A stretch of 64,000 bases of DNA from CAWEYO01 sp963813315 (lineage in GTDB: Bacteria; Pseudomonadota; Alphaproteobacteria; Rhizobiales; Rhizobiaceae), in NCBI GenBank assembly GCA_963813315.1, contig CAWEYO010000013.1, positions 275,168-339,167 of the forward strand. Direction: 5' to 3'. Made by a program: the position numbers and the translations under genes. Shown here one piece after another: positions 8,940 to 17,930 of this stretch (positions are counted from its first letter, which is position 1; every line of letters begins with the position of its first letter). The notes under the pieces are model-generated. The model did not search any database. It saw nothing but the letters and a program-made list of their open reading frames with translations, and was not told where the DNA came from.

Positions 8940-9137
8940 CTATTGCTGAGCGGGTTCCGTGCCTTTCGCCGGCGGCGTCGCAGGTTCAGTGCCTTCCGCC
9001 GGCGGCGTCGCGGGCTCTGTAGTCGGTGCCGGTTGCGTTTCAGTCGCTGTGGGCGCGCCGCCGGACTTTTCTTCACTGCAGGCCACCAGGCCCAGCAGGG
9101 TCAACGCTGACATTATCGCAAAGAGCTGTCTTCTCAT
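8940..9137 (-). CDS. Short Pro/Thr-rich lipoprotein
   Basis: 65-residue predicted lipoprotein. The signal peptide ends in L-V-A-C (Cys20), and the mature part is nearly all T/E/P/A with a tandem E-P-A-T-P-P-A-x-G-T repeat. It resembles the neighbouring lipoprotein at 8303 in layout and composition, so the two may be related, but low complexity makes homology unprovable by eye. A GGGAGAACC-type ribosome-binding site precedes the ATG. Probably a periplasmic, membrane-tethered small protein of unknown role. Confidence 0.7.
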   Translation of the reverse strand: MRRQLFAIMSALTLLGLVACSEEKSGGAPTATETQPAPTTEPATPPAEGTEPATPPAKGTEPAQQ

Positions 9138-9434
9138 TTTGGTTCTCCCTTGAGAATCGCGGACACTGCGTCACGCAGAACGAGCGAGTCGCAGCAAGAA
9201 TAGCATCCGGCATGGCCCGGTCGCGTAACATCAGCTAACGGCACTTTACAGTTTGTGCTTGCAGGAGATTTGTTTCGCCGCAATCAGAGACTGACAGCAG
9301 CACTTTCCGCACATCGACACGCAGCCGCGCGGGATTCCGTCACCCTGACCGTCTTTTCCTTGCCGCGTCGCCCGGTTTCGATCAATTTGAAACCGGTGCT
9401 CGATTGCCTGTCCATTTGAAATTCGGAGAAAGAG

Positions 9435-12400
9435 ATGAGCGGAAGATGGGATTTCTGGATCGATCGCGGCGGCACGTTCACCGACATCATCGGCCGCGAT
9501 CCCGATGGCCGGCTGCATCCGCGCAAGCTGCTTTCTGAAAACCCCGAAGCCTATCGCGACGCTGCCATCCAGGGAATTCGCGATCTGCTCGGCGTCGCTT
9601 CCGGCGCGCCGATTCCCGCCGGGCTCGTCGGCGACATCAAGATGGGCACCACTGTTGCCACCAACGCGCTGCTCGAACGCAAGGGCGACCGTGTGCTCCT
9701 GTTGATCACCAAGGGCTTTCGCGATGCGCTGCGCATCGCATATCAGGCGCGGCCCGACATTTTCGCCAAGGAGATCATCCTTCCCGAGCAGCTCCATGAG
9801 CGCGTGATCGAAGTCGAGGAGCGCGTCCGCGCGGACGGCGTCATCGAGACGAAGCTCGATCTTGATGCCGTGCGCCCGCTGATCGAACAGGCGAAAGGGG
9901 ACGGCATCGATGCAGTCGCCATCGTGTTCATGCACTCCTGGAAATATCCCGAGCATGAGGTCGCGGCTGGCAGTCTCTGCCGCGAAATCGGTTTCCGCCA
10001 GCTCTCTGTCAGCCATGAAGTTTCGCCGCTGGTAAAGCTCGTCGGCCGTGGCGACACGACCGTGGTCGACGCCTATCTCTCGCCGATCCTCGCTCGATAT
10101 GTTCAGCAGGTTGCGGGCGAGCTGGGGATCGATCCTGCCCTTCCGGCGCCATCTCCAACCGGCCGTTCCAGCCGCCCTCCCCGCAAGGGTGAAGCCGACG
10201 CCCCCCGCCTGATGTTCATGATGTCTTCCGGCGGCCTGACGGCGGCGGACATGTTCCAGGGCAAGGACGCCCTGCTCTCCGGCCCGGCAGGCGGCGTGGT
10301 CGGGATGGTGGAAACGGCGAAGCTTGCCGGTTTCGCCAAGGTTATCGGCTTCGACATGGGCGGCACATCCACCGACGTCGCCCACTATGACGGAGAATAC
10401 GAGCGCGCTTTCGATACCGAAGTGGCCGGTGTGCGGGTTCGCGCACCGATGATGCGCATCCATACGGTTGCCGCGGGCGGCGGTTCTATTCTGCACTTCG
10501 ACGGCAGTCGCTACCGCGCCGGCCCGGACTCTGCCGGCGCCAGCCCCGGCCCCGCCTGCTATCGGCGCGGGGGACCGCTCGCCGTGACCGACGCCAACGT
10601 CATGCTGGGCAAACTGCAGCCGGAATTCTTCCCCGCGATCTTCGGGCGCGAGCAAAACCAGCCGCTGGACATCAATGTCGTGCGCGAGAAATTCACAGCA
10701 CTCGCCGCAGATATAGGCGATGGCCGCAGCCCGGAGGCGGTGGCCGAAGGCTTTGTGACGATTGCCGTCGAGAACATGGCGAATGCCATCAAGAAAATAT
10801 CGGTCCAGCGCGGTTACGACGTCACCGAATATCTCCTGAACTGCTTCGGCGGCGCAGGCGGTCAACATGCCTGCCTCGTCGCCGATGCGCTCGGGATGGA
10901 GTCGGTGCTGATCCACCCCTTCTCGGGTCTGCTTTCAGCCTACGGTATCGGCCTTGCCTCCGTCTTCGCGTCACGTCAGCAGGCGCTGATGAAGCCGCTG
11001 GCAGCGGAGTTGGCCGCCGCGCTGGAAGAACTGATCGGCCAGTTGCGTGAAGCCGTGGTGAGCGAACTCGCGGGCCAGGGCATCGCGCCGGAGGATGCCT
11101 CGTGGCGGACGGTTCTGCAGATTCGGTACGACGGCACCGATACGCCTCTGCCGGTCAATCTCGAAGGACTGGCGCTTGAAAAGGCCCGGCGCGATTTCGA
11201 GGCCGCGCACAAGGCGCAGTTCGGCTTCATTTACGACGACAAGCCGATGATCATCGAAGCCGTCGGGGTCGAAGGCGTCGACAAACGCAGGAGGGGGCGC
11301 GACGAACAGGATCATCCCGTTACCTCAAGCCGTCCGGTGGCCGGAGAAAAGCGCGAGATTTTCTGTGAGGGCGCGTGGCATGAAGCCGGCATCTTCCGCC
11401 GCGAGGCGCTAGAACCCGGCCACAAGGTATCCGGCCCCGCTCTGGTCATCGAAAGTCATCAGACCATCGTCGTCGAACCGGGCTGGCAGGCCGAGATCAC
11501 CGCAAAGGACCACGTGCTGATGCGCCGCGTCGAAAAGAAGCGCCGGCAGGCGGCACTGGGCACCGAGGCCGATCCGGTCATGCTCGAGGTCTTCAACAAT
11601 CTGTTCATGTCGATTGCCGAGCAGATGGGTGTAACGCTTCAGAACACCGCCTATTCAGTGAACATCAAGGAGCGCCTCGACTTTTCGTGCGCGGTCTTCG
11701 ACCGCGACGGCGCGCTTGTCGCCAATGCACCGCATATGCCTGTGCATCTCGGGTCCATGGACCGTTCCGTGGAGACCATCATCCGCCTCAACGAGGGCGA
11801 TATCCATCCGGGCGACGTCTTCGCGCTCAACGCGCCCTACAACGGCGGCACGCATCTGCCGGACATCACGGTGGTCACGCCTGTTTTCGACGACGCGGGC
11901 AAGGAAATCCTCTTCTACTCCGCCTCACGGGGACATCATGCCGATGTCGGCGGCACCGCACCGGGCTCCATGACGCCGCTTGCCACGACGGTTGACGAAG
12001 AGGGCGTGCTGTTCGACAACTTCCGCATCGTGGAGCGCGGCCGCTTTCGCGAGGCGGAGCTGGAGAAGCTGCTCACGGACCACCCCTACCCTGCCCGCAA
12101 TCCTTACCAGAACATTGCCGATCTTAAGGCGCAGATCGCGGCCAACGAGAAGGGCGTGGCGGAGCTCCGCAAGATGGTCGCGCATTTCGGGCTCGACGTC
12201 GTCAACGCCTATATGGGCCATGTCCAGGACAACGCGGCCGAAAGCGTGCGCCGTGTGCTGGAGCGTTTGCCCGACATCGCGGAATACGAATATCCAACCG
12301 ACACCGGGCAAGTGATCAAAGTGAAGATCACAATCGATCGCGAAAAGCGCGAGGCGACGGTCGACTTCACCGGCACTTCGCCGGTGATGAAAAACAACTT

Positions 12401-13115
12401 CAACGCACCGGAGCCGGTGGCCCGCGCGGCGGTGCTCTATGCCTTCCGAGTGATGGTCGAGGACCAGATCCCGATGAACGCCGGCTGCTTGCGCCCAATC
12501 CGCGTTATCATTCCGGACGGCTGCATGCTGCGGCCGAGCTACCCGGCGGCAGTCGTCGCCGGCAATGTCGAAACCTCGCAGCACGTCACCAACGCGCTGT
12601 TCGGCGCCATGGGTGCGCTCGCCAACGCTCAAGGTACGATGAACAACCTCACCTTCGGCAACAACAAGTACCAGTACTATGAGACGATCTGCTCCGGTTC
12701 GCCGGCCGGCCGGATGAACAGCGGCCGCGGCTTCAACGGCACCTCCGGCGTCCACACCCACATGACAAACTCGCGGCTGACCGATCCGGAAATCCTCGAG
12801 CTTCGCTTCCCTGTCCTGCTGGAGGACTTCCATATCCGGGAAGGCTCCGGCGGCAAGGGCAAATGGAGAGCCGGCGACGGTACCCGCCGCACCATCCGCT
12901 TCCTTCAGAAGATGGAATGCGCCATCCTGTCCTCGCACCGATCGCATGCGCCTCGCGGCGTCAACGGCGGCGGCGACGGCCAGACCGGCAGGACCGAAAT
13001 CCGCCGTGTCGACGGCACCCTCGAAACGCTGAAGGCTTGCGACCAGACCATGCTGGACGCCGGCGAGGCGGTTATCGTAACAACGCCCACGTCGGGAGGT
13101 TTTGAACGCCCATAG
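9435..13115 (+). CDS. 5-oxoprolinase (fused HyuA-HyuB, ATP-hydrolysing)
   Basis: 1226-residue protein with the fused A and B hydantoinase/oxoprolinase subunits, the layout of the ATP-dependent 5-oxoprolinase that opens pyroglutamate to glutamate. The A half begins with D-R-G-G-T-F-T-D and contains the sugar-kinase-like phosphate motif D-M-G-G-T-S-T-D (about 312-319). The B half starts near residue 715 and contains N-A-P-H-M-P-V-H-L-G-S-M. The ATG follows a strong GGAGAAAGAG site. Acetone-carboxylase-like and N-methylhydantoinase relatives share these domains, but they are usually split into two genes, so oxoprolinase is favoured. Confidence 0.9.
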   Translation: MSGRWDFWIDRGGTFTDIIGRDPDGRLHPRKLLSENPEAYRDAAIQGIRDLLGVASGAPIPAGLVGDIKMGTTVATNALLERKGDRVLLLITKGFRDALRIAYQARPDIFAKEIILPEQLHERVIEVEERVRADGVIETKLDLDAVRPLIEQAKGDGIDAVAIVFMHSWKYPEHEVAAGSLCREIGFRQLSVSHEVSPLVKLVGRGDTTVVDAYLSPILARYVQQVAGELGIDPALPAPSPTGRSSRPPRKGEADAPRLMFMMSSGGLTAADMFQGKDALLSGPAGGVVGMVETAKLAGFAKVIGFDMGGTSTDVAHYDGEYERAFDTEVAGVRVRAPMMRIHTVAAGGGSILHFDGSRYRAGPDSAGASPGPACYRRGGPLAVTDANVMLGKLQPEFFPAIFGREQNQPLDINVVREKFTALAADIGDGRSPEAVAEGFVTIAVENMANAIKKISVQRGYDVTEYLLNCFGGAGGQHACLVADALGMESVLIHPFSGLLSAYGIGLASVFASRQQALMKPLAAELAAALEELIGQLREAVVSELAGQGIAPEDASWRTVLQIRYDGTDTPLPVNLEGLALEKARRDFEAAHKAQFGFIYDDKPMIIEAVGVEGVDKRRRGRDEQDHPVTSSRPVAGEKREIFCEGAWHEAGIFRREALEPGHKVSGPALVIESHQTIVVEPGWQAEITAKDHVLMRRVEKKRRQAALGTEADPVMLEVFNNLFMSIAEQMGVTLQNTAYSVNIKERLDFSCAVFDRDGALVANAPHMPVHLGSMDRSVETIIRLNEGDIHPGDVFALNAPYNGGTHLPDITVVTPVFDDAGKEILFYSASRGHHADVGGTAPGSMTPLATTVDEEGVLFDNFRIVERGRFREAELEKLLTDHPYPARNPYQNIADLKAQIAANEKGVAELRKMVAHFGLDVVNAYMGHVQDNAAESVRRVLERLPDIAEYEYPTDTGQVIKVKITIDREKREATVDFTGTSPVMKNNFNAPEPVARAAVLYAFRVMVEDQIPMNAGCLRPIRVIIPDGCMLRPSYPAAVVAGNVETSQHVTNALFGAMGALANAQGTMNNLTFGNNKYQYYETICSGSPAGRMNSGRGFNGTSGVHTHMTNSRLTDPEILELRFPVLLEDFHIREGSGGKGKWRAGDGTRRTIRFLQKMECAILSSHRSHAPRGVNGGGDGQTGRTEIRRVDGTLETLKACDQTMLDAGEAVIVTTPTSGGFERP

Positions 13116-13192
13116 AACGCTTTCGTTCGTGCCTCGACCGTCGAGCGTTCACCCCTGCCACGCGACCGCAACTTTTCCTGCGGGTCGCTCGT

Positions 13193-13390
13193 TCACAATT
13201 GGCGCTCCCTGTCCTCGCGATAGCTGTCAAGCAGGTCCCTCGCCTCGATCAGTTTATCGACGGCCAGTTAGGCGACTGTTCCGATTGCGTTTTCCTGGTG
13301 CTCCGGAAGTTCCGAAGATGCCATGCCGATGGCTTCAACAAGAGCGCGGGCGTGAGCTATGACGTCCTCGGCATCGATCACCTTACACAT
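13193..13390 (-). pseudogene. Small hypothetical protein broken by an in-frame stop
   Basis: A 66-codon frame beginning M-C-K-V-I-D-A-E-D-V is interrupted by TAA at 13270-13268 (codon 41). The same frame then continues with A-V-D-K-L-I-E-A-R-D-L-L and ends at TGA 13195-13193. Both halves have the amphipathic helical composition of a small rhizobial hypothetical protein, which is why a nonsense mutation is inferred. The rest of the 484-base gap to the next gene is lower in GC and shows no other gene. Confidence 0.45.
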
Positions 13391-13599
13391 CGTCTTGAGC
13401 CTTGCGGCGGAGAATGTCAGGCAAGCCTCCGGCGGCTGCCCCAAATAGTGCTCTGGGCATTGTGGTTCCCTTCCGGGTTCGCTATCGATACGAAAAGTAT
13501 TAGTTGGTAGTCGCTAGGTCCATGATACTATCTGTACCATTAACGATACCAGATGGTCTGTAAAGTCCTTTTTGCATCAAATAGGATCGTTTTGGCATC

Positions 13600-13839
13600 A
13601 TGAAGAAACTACAGTTGCGCGCAGCGCGAGCCGTTTTGGGGTGGTCTCAAGAGAGGTTGGCGCAGGAATCCGGCGTGTCTCTACCCACCATCAAGAGGCT
13701 TGAGCCAGGCGACGATCCAATGCGCGTTCGGTTGGACACGATCGAAAAGCTAAAGCACGCTCTACAAAATGCCGGAATAATTTTCATTGAAGGAAATGGG
13801 GAAGGACCAGGGGTCAGATTGCGAAAGAATGCAGGCTAA
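13600..13839 (+). CDS. XRE-family helix-turn-helix regulator
   Basis: 79-residue single-domain DNA-binding protein. The HTH covers roughly residues 6-30 (A-R-A-V-L-G-W-S-Q-E-R-L-A then V-S-L-P-T-I-K-R-L-E). The C-terminus G-P-G-V-R-L-R-K is typical of small rhizobial XRE regulators. Its codon use (CTA, ATA, AAA, AGG) and GC content are visibly lower than the neighbours', as is the 100-base upstream region, suggesting acquisition. No toxin-type partner is next to it: the mosaic repeat array starts about ten bases after its stop. Confidence 0.8.
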   Translation: MKKLQLRAARAVLGWSQERLAQESGVSLPTIKRLEPGDDPMRVRLDTIEKLKHALQNAGIIFIEGNGEGPGVRLRKNAG

Positions 13840-13849
13840 CAAAACGCCC

Positions 13850-14985
13850 GCCCCACTCTCTTCGTCATCCCAGGGCGGAGCCGGAGCGCAGCGAAGGCGC
13901 AGACCCTGGGATCCATGCCTGAACATAAAGGCAGCGCGCGGCGGTCCAGAATGCCAACTGCCTCGCCCACGATGAGCGTTCCGGCATGGGTCCTCGGGTC
14001 AAGCCCGAGGATGACGATGCGGGGAGGGCTTCGGCAATCACAAGCGACAGCGATTGGCGCTCCGAACTCCTCGCCATCCCGTCCCACTCTCTTCGTCATC
14101 CCAGGGCGGAGCCGAAGCGCAGCGAAGGCGCAGACCCTGGGATCCATGCCTGAACATGAAGGCAGTGCGCGGCGGTCCAGAATGCCAACTGCCTCGCCCA
14201 CGATCAGCGTTCCGGCATGGGTCCTAGGGGCTCAAGCCCGAGGATGACGAAGTGGTGAGGGCTTCGGCCAATCACAAGCGACAGCGATTGGCGGCAGCGT
14301 TGGCCTCTTCATCATGCCAGAGCGGAAGCGCCCCCCTCTATCCCAGAGCGCAAACGTCCGTCTCTTCGTCATCCCGCCCCTCTCTCTTCGTCATCCCAGG
14401 GCGGAGCCGAAGCGCAGCGAAGGTGCAGACCCTGGGATCCATGCCTGAACATAAAGGCAGCGCGGCGGTCCAGAATGCCAACTGCCTCACCCACGATGAG
14501 CGTTCAGGCATGGGTCCTCGGGTCAAGCCCGAGGATGACGATGCGGGGAGGGCTTCGGCCGATCACAAGCGACAGCGATTGGCGGCAGCAGCGCCCGTCT
14601 CTGCCAGAGCGGAAGCGCCGCCCCTCTATCCCAGGGCGCAAACGTCCCTCCCTATCCCAGAGCAGAAACGCCGCCCCTCTCTCTTCGTCATCCCAGGGAG
14701 GAGCCGAAGCGCAGCGAAGGTGCAGACCCTGGGATCCATGCCTGAACGCGGGGCAGCGCGCGGCGGTCCAGAGGCATGGGTCCTCGGGTCAAGCCCGAGG
14801 ATGACGATGCGGGGAGGGCTTCGGCCAATCACAAGCGACAGCGATTGGCGTCCAACTCCTCGCCATCCCGCCCCTCTCTCTTCGTCATCTCAGGGCGGAG
14901 CCGAAGCGCAGCGAAGGTGCAGACCCTGGGATCCATGCCTGAACGCGGGGGCGGTGCGCAGCGGTCCAGAATGTCACCGAGGACG
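13850..14985. repeat. Array of about five mosaic palindromic repeat units
   Basis: Head-to-tail copies of the same element seen at 4127-4665, here in opposite orientation. Units begin with GTCATCCCAGGGCGGAGCC near 13865, 14096, 14392, 14689 and 14886. Each unit pairs CCCAGGG with CCCTGGG, CCATGCCTGAAC with GTTCAGGCATGG (exact in the third unit), and CCTCGGG with CCCGAGG, so it could fold into a large cruciform. The fourth unit lacks part of its linker and the fifth is truncated. Long frames crossing the array are compositional artefacts. Confidence 0.85.
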
Positions 14986-14999
14986 ACGAACGGTGCAGT

Positions 15000-15287
15000 T
15001 CACCATCCCGTCCCGCGAAACAGCTCGTTCCAGTCAGGATTTGCCTTCTCGATCATTTCGACTTTCCATTCGCGCCGCCAGCGCTTCAGCGATTTCTCGC
15101 GTTGGATGGCGTCGCGGACGTCGAAATACTCCTCGTACCAGACCAGCCGTTGCACCCCATGTCGCGCCGCGAAGCGTGAACCCTCACCATCCTTGTGTTC
15201 CGGAATACGGCGCCCCAAGTCGTTGGTCACGCCGATGTAGATCGTGCCGCGCTTCTGGCTCGCGATCATGTAAACATAGCCGGTCAT
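15000..15287 (-). CDS. GIY-YIG nuclease superfamily protein (UPF0213/YhbQ-like)
   Basis: 95-residue stand-alone GIY-YIG domain. The signature is Y-V-Y-M-I and I-Y-I-G-V-T (first and second motif halves), followed by the conserved R (L-G-R-R), H (P-E-H-K) and a late E-K-S-L-K-R-W-R-R-E-W. Small proteins of this type are common in rhizobia and other bacteria; substrate is unknown. It lies directly at the truncated end of the mosaic repeat array, with only about 15 bases between them. Confidence 0.85.
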   Translation of the reverse strand: MTGYVYMIASQKRGTIYIGVTNDLGRRIPEHKDGEGSRFAARHGVQRLVWYEEYFDVRDAIQREKSLKRWRREWKVEMIEKANPDWNELFRGTGW

Positions 15288-15571
15288 GGCCAGACGATAT
15301 CCACATCCTGTGTTGCCGGCAATCGACCACCTTGTTCGGGCATACGATCGATTCTATCGGAACGCAGACGTCTGGTCATCGAATTGCCGCCATTCATGAT
15401 GCAAATTCGTTTTCGATCATGCGCCGTCAACCGAAAATCAACCTTGATCGGCGATGACACGATGATGCCGGTTGTTGACGTAGGGTGACCGCCGGCGCCC
15501 GAGCAATTGCAGCTCGGGTCGAGGAACGTCTGTATGCCCGCTTCGGGCACGCGCGATCGGAGGGGAATACG

Positions 15572-16378
15572 ATGCGCTGTGGGGTGGTTTTTGCGGTTCT
15601 GGCCCTCACTGCCGGATGCACGACAGCCGACGATCTTGTGCCCATCGCCGGGGGGAAAGACGTTTCGGTGACCAGCAAGGTCACGCTCGCCTATCCCCGT
15701 TTCAGCGACAACGATCCGCATGACTGGACGGGCAACACGCCTTGGCGCTATGCCGTGCACGGTGCCGACGTGTCGAAGTACCAGACGTCCGTAGACTGGC
15801 GGCAAGCCAAGGCCAGCGGCATTTCCTTCGCCTTTGTCAAGGCGACCGAGGGGGGTGACCGGGTCGACGATTTCTTCGCCGAGCACTGGAGTACCACCCG
15901 GGCGGCCGGTGTGCCCCGCAGCGCCTATCACTTCTACTATTTTTGCCGTCCTGCCGCTCAACAGGCCGCCTGGTTCATCCGCAATGTGCCTCGCGACAAG
16001 GCTGCCCTTCCGCCCGTGCTCGACATGGAATGGAACCCGCAGTCGCCGACCTGCAAGCTTCGCCCTCCGGCGCAAACCGTGCGCAGCGAAATGCGCACCT
16101 TCCTTGAAATCATTGAAAGACACTATGGCAAGAAGCCGATCATATACACGTCGGTCGATTTCTTTGACGACAACGGGCTCGCCACCTTCCACGGCTATCC
16201 GTATTGGCTTCGCTCCGTCGCCGGCCACCCGCGGGATAAGTACGGCGGACACCCCTTCACGTTCTGGCAGTACACCGGTACAGGGGTTGTTCCCGGTATC
16301 GATGGCAACGCAGACATCAGCGTGTTCAACGGCAGTGAAGCGGCATGGAGGAAGTGGCTAGCGGCAAATACCCGCTAA
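15572..16378 (+). CDS. GH25-family muramidase, predicted lipoprotein
   Basis: Glycoside hydrolase family 25 (lysozyme-type) enzyme, 268 residues. The signal peptide ends in the lipobox L-T-A-G-C (Cys16). The catalytic barrel starts with H-G-A-D-V-S-K-Y-Q (Asp66) and contains F-A-F-V-K-A-T-E-G and the D-M-E-W-N active-site strand (Asp151, Glu153). Start ATG 15572 has a strong GGAGGGGAA site; an upstream extension is rejected because it would destroy the signal peptide. The stop codon TAA is supplied by the first bases of an adjoining repeat element. Confidence 0.9.
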   Translation: MRCGVVFAVLALTAGCTTADDLVPIAGGKDVSVTSKVTLAYPRFSDNDPHDWTGNTPWRYAVHGADVSKYQTSVDWRQAKASGISFAFVKATEGGDRVDDFFAEHWSTTRAAGVPRSAYHFYYFCRPAAQQAAWFIRNVPRDKAALPPVLDMEWNPQSPTCKLRPPAQTVRSEMRTFLEIIERHYGKKPIIYTSVDFFDDNGLATFHGYPYWLRSVAGHPRDKYGGHPFTFWQYTGTGVVPGIDGNADISVFNGSEAAWRKWLAANTR

Positions 16379-16430
16379 TGCATGTCGCCCAAAAGTGCGC
16401 AGCGGTTTTGGGACAACGACATGCACACAA
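16376..16430. repeat. Palindromic element fused to the GH25 stop codon
   Basis: Begins TAATGCATGTCGCCC and contains nested inverted repeats: GCATGTCG with CGACATGC, and CCCAAAA with TTTTGGG around a GC-rich loop. Two further copies lie at 46234-46344 in the opposite orientation. The element sits in the same orientation relative to the gene in front of it at both loci. It is followed to about 16485 by a partial copy of the CCGATGCTC repeat family. Confidence 0.8.
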
Positions 16431-16529
16431 ACAATAGCCTAAAGCGAGAGCCGGTTTCGGGAAAAACCGATGCTCGAAAGGCTCTTCAGAGCCTGAACGA
16501 AATTCCCGACAGAACTGGAGACGGGGACA

Positions 16530-17709
16530 ATGACTTTGCGTATGACGGCGCTGGCGACGCTATTGGCGGCCACGGCGGCCCCATCGGCGTGGGCCCAGCA
16601 ATGCGGCGGCGATTTCGAGGCGTGGAAACAGGTGCTCGCCGGCGAGGCGCGGCAGGCAGGCGTCGGCGAACGCGGACTGGCGGCCCTGGAGAACGCGCAA
16701 ACAAGCGAAGCCGTGTTGAAGCGCGACCGCGCGCAAGGCGTTTTCACGCAGACATTCGCGGAATTTTCCAGCCGTATGATCAACGAGTACCGGTTGACGC
16801 AAGGCGCTGCAAATCTGGCCAAGTATGCCGACGTGTTTGACCGCGCGGAACACGACTTCGGCGTGCCGGGTCCGGTGATTGCCGCCTTTTGGGCGCTGGA
16901 GACGGATTTCGGCGCCGTTCAGGGCGATTTCAACACGCTCAACTCGCTGGTGACGCTCGCGCATGATTGCCGCAGGCCGGAATTGTTCCGGCCACATGTC
17001 GTTCCAATGCTCACCCTGATCGATCGCGGCACGCTGCCCGCCGACACCAAGGGTGCCTGGGCCGGAGAGATCGGGCAGACCCAGATCCTTCCTGCCGACT
17101 ATCTGGCGAGCGGCGTCGACGGCGATGGCGACGGGAAGGTCGACCTGCGCGGCAGCGCGCCCGATGCAATCTTGACGACGGCCAACAAGATTTCAGTCGC
17201 GCGGCTGGAAGCGCGGCGAACCCTGGATTCAGGAGGTCCGAATTCCGGACCAGCTTCCCTGGGAGCAGACCGGTCGCCTGAACAAGCTGCCGCTTTCCAA
17301 GTGGGCCGAATGGGGAGTGACGAACCGCGACGGGACCCCGCTCAAGGACAACGGGCTCAGCGCCGGCCTCGTGCTTCCGATGGGCCACAAGGGGCCTGCC
17401 TTCCTGAGCTATGAAAACTACGACCTCTATTTCGAGTGGAACCAGTCTTTCATCTATACGCTGACCGCAGCTCACCTTGCCTCCCGCTTCGCCGGCGATC
17501 CAGCATTCGACCGCCGCAACCCTGAAGAGGGCCTGGTCGGCGCGACAATGAAGCTGTTGCAGCATAAGCTTGCCCAGCTCGGGCATGACGTTGGCAAGAT
17601 CGACGGCGTTCTGGGGGTCAGCACGCGCGAGGCCGTGCGCAAGGAACAGATGCGCCTCGGCCTTCCGGTCGATGGCTGGCCTACGCCGGCGCTGCTGGCG
17701 AATTTGTGA
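16530..17709 (+). pseudogene. MltB-type lytic murein transglycosylase, one frameshift
   Basis: Exported transglycosylase with signal peptide (about 1-22, A-W-A-Q), an SLT_2/MltB-type domain (catalytic Glu in A-L-E-T-D-F-G; G-E-I-G-Q-T-Q-I-L-P-A-D-Y) and a C-terminal PG_binding_1 domain. The frame breaks at the TTT run 17191-17193: dropping one T continues as S-R-G-W-K-R-G-E-P-W-I-Q and runs to TGA 17709, giving about 392 residues, normal for the family. The extra T may be a sequencing error. Confidence 0.85.
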
Positions 17710-17717
17710 TTAGCGAC

Positions 17718-17926
17718 TAGAGCATCGGACCCGAAAGTGGGTACCGGTTTCGGGAAAAATCCGATGCTCAAACAAAGAGATAGAGCAGCAGCAGCGATCC
17801 CATCGATGCATCCGCTGCTCTAGAGCATTTTGCAGCCAAGTGGAATCACTTGGCGTCGCAAGAATGCGGTAAAACAAAGAGATAGAGCGGATGCATGGGT
17901 CCGTATCGATGCATCCGCTGCTCTAG
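17718..17926. repeat. Cluster of rhizobial inverted repeats
   Basis: First element: GAGCATCGG (17720-17728) pairs exactly with CCGATGCTC (17761-17769) around an ACCCGAAAGTGGGTACCGG core; the same family is at 4688-4745. Then a second element with AAGTGGAATCACTTGG, and GCGGATGCAT pairing with ATGCATCCGC at 17887-17916. The cluster fills the space between two convergent genes and may act as a transcription barrier. Confidence 0.8.
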
Positions 17927-17930
17927 ATTT

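Noticed and set aside
9246..10916. 556-codon open frame on the minus strand
   Set aside because: Lies opposite the 5-oxoprolinase gene; composition is that of an antisense frame in GC-rich DNA and it has no recognisable domain.
13850..14985. Repeat array as CRISPR
   Set aside because: Units are 250-300 bases long and directly joined, without unique spacers of even length, and no cas genes are near.
14252..15457. 401-codon open frame on the plus strand
   Set aside because: Mostly translated mosaic repeats, then antisense to the GIY-YIG gene.
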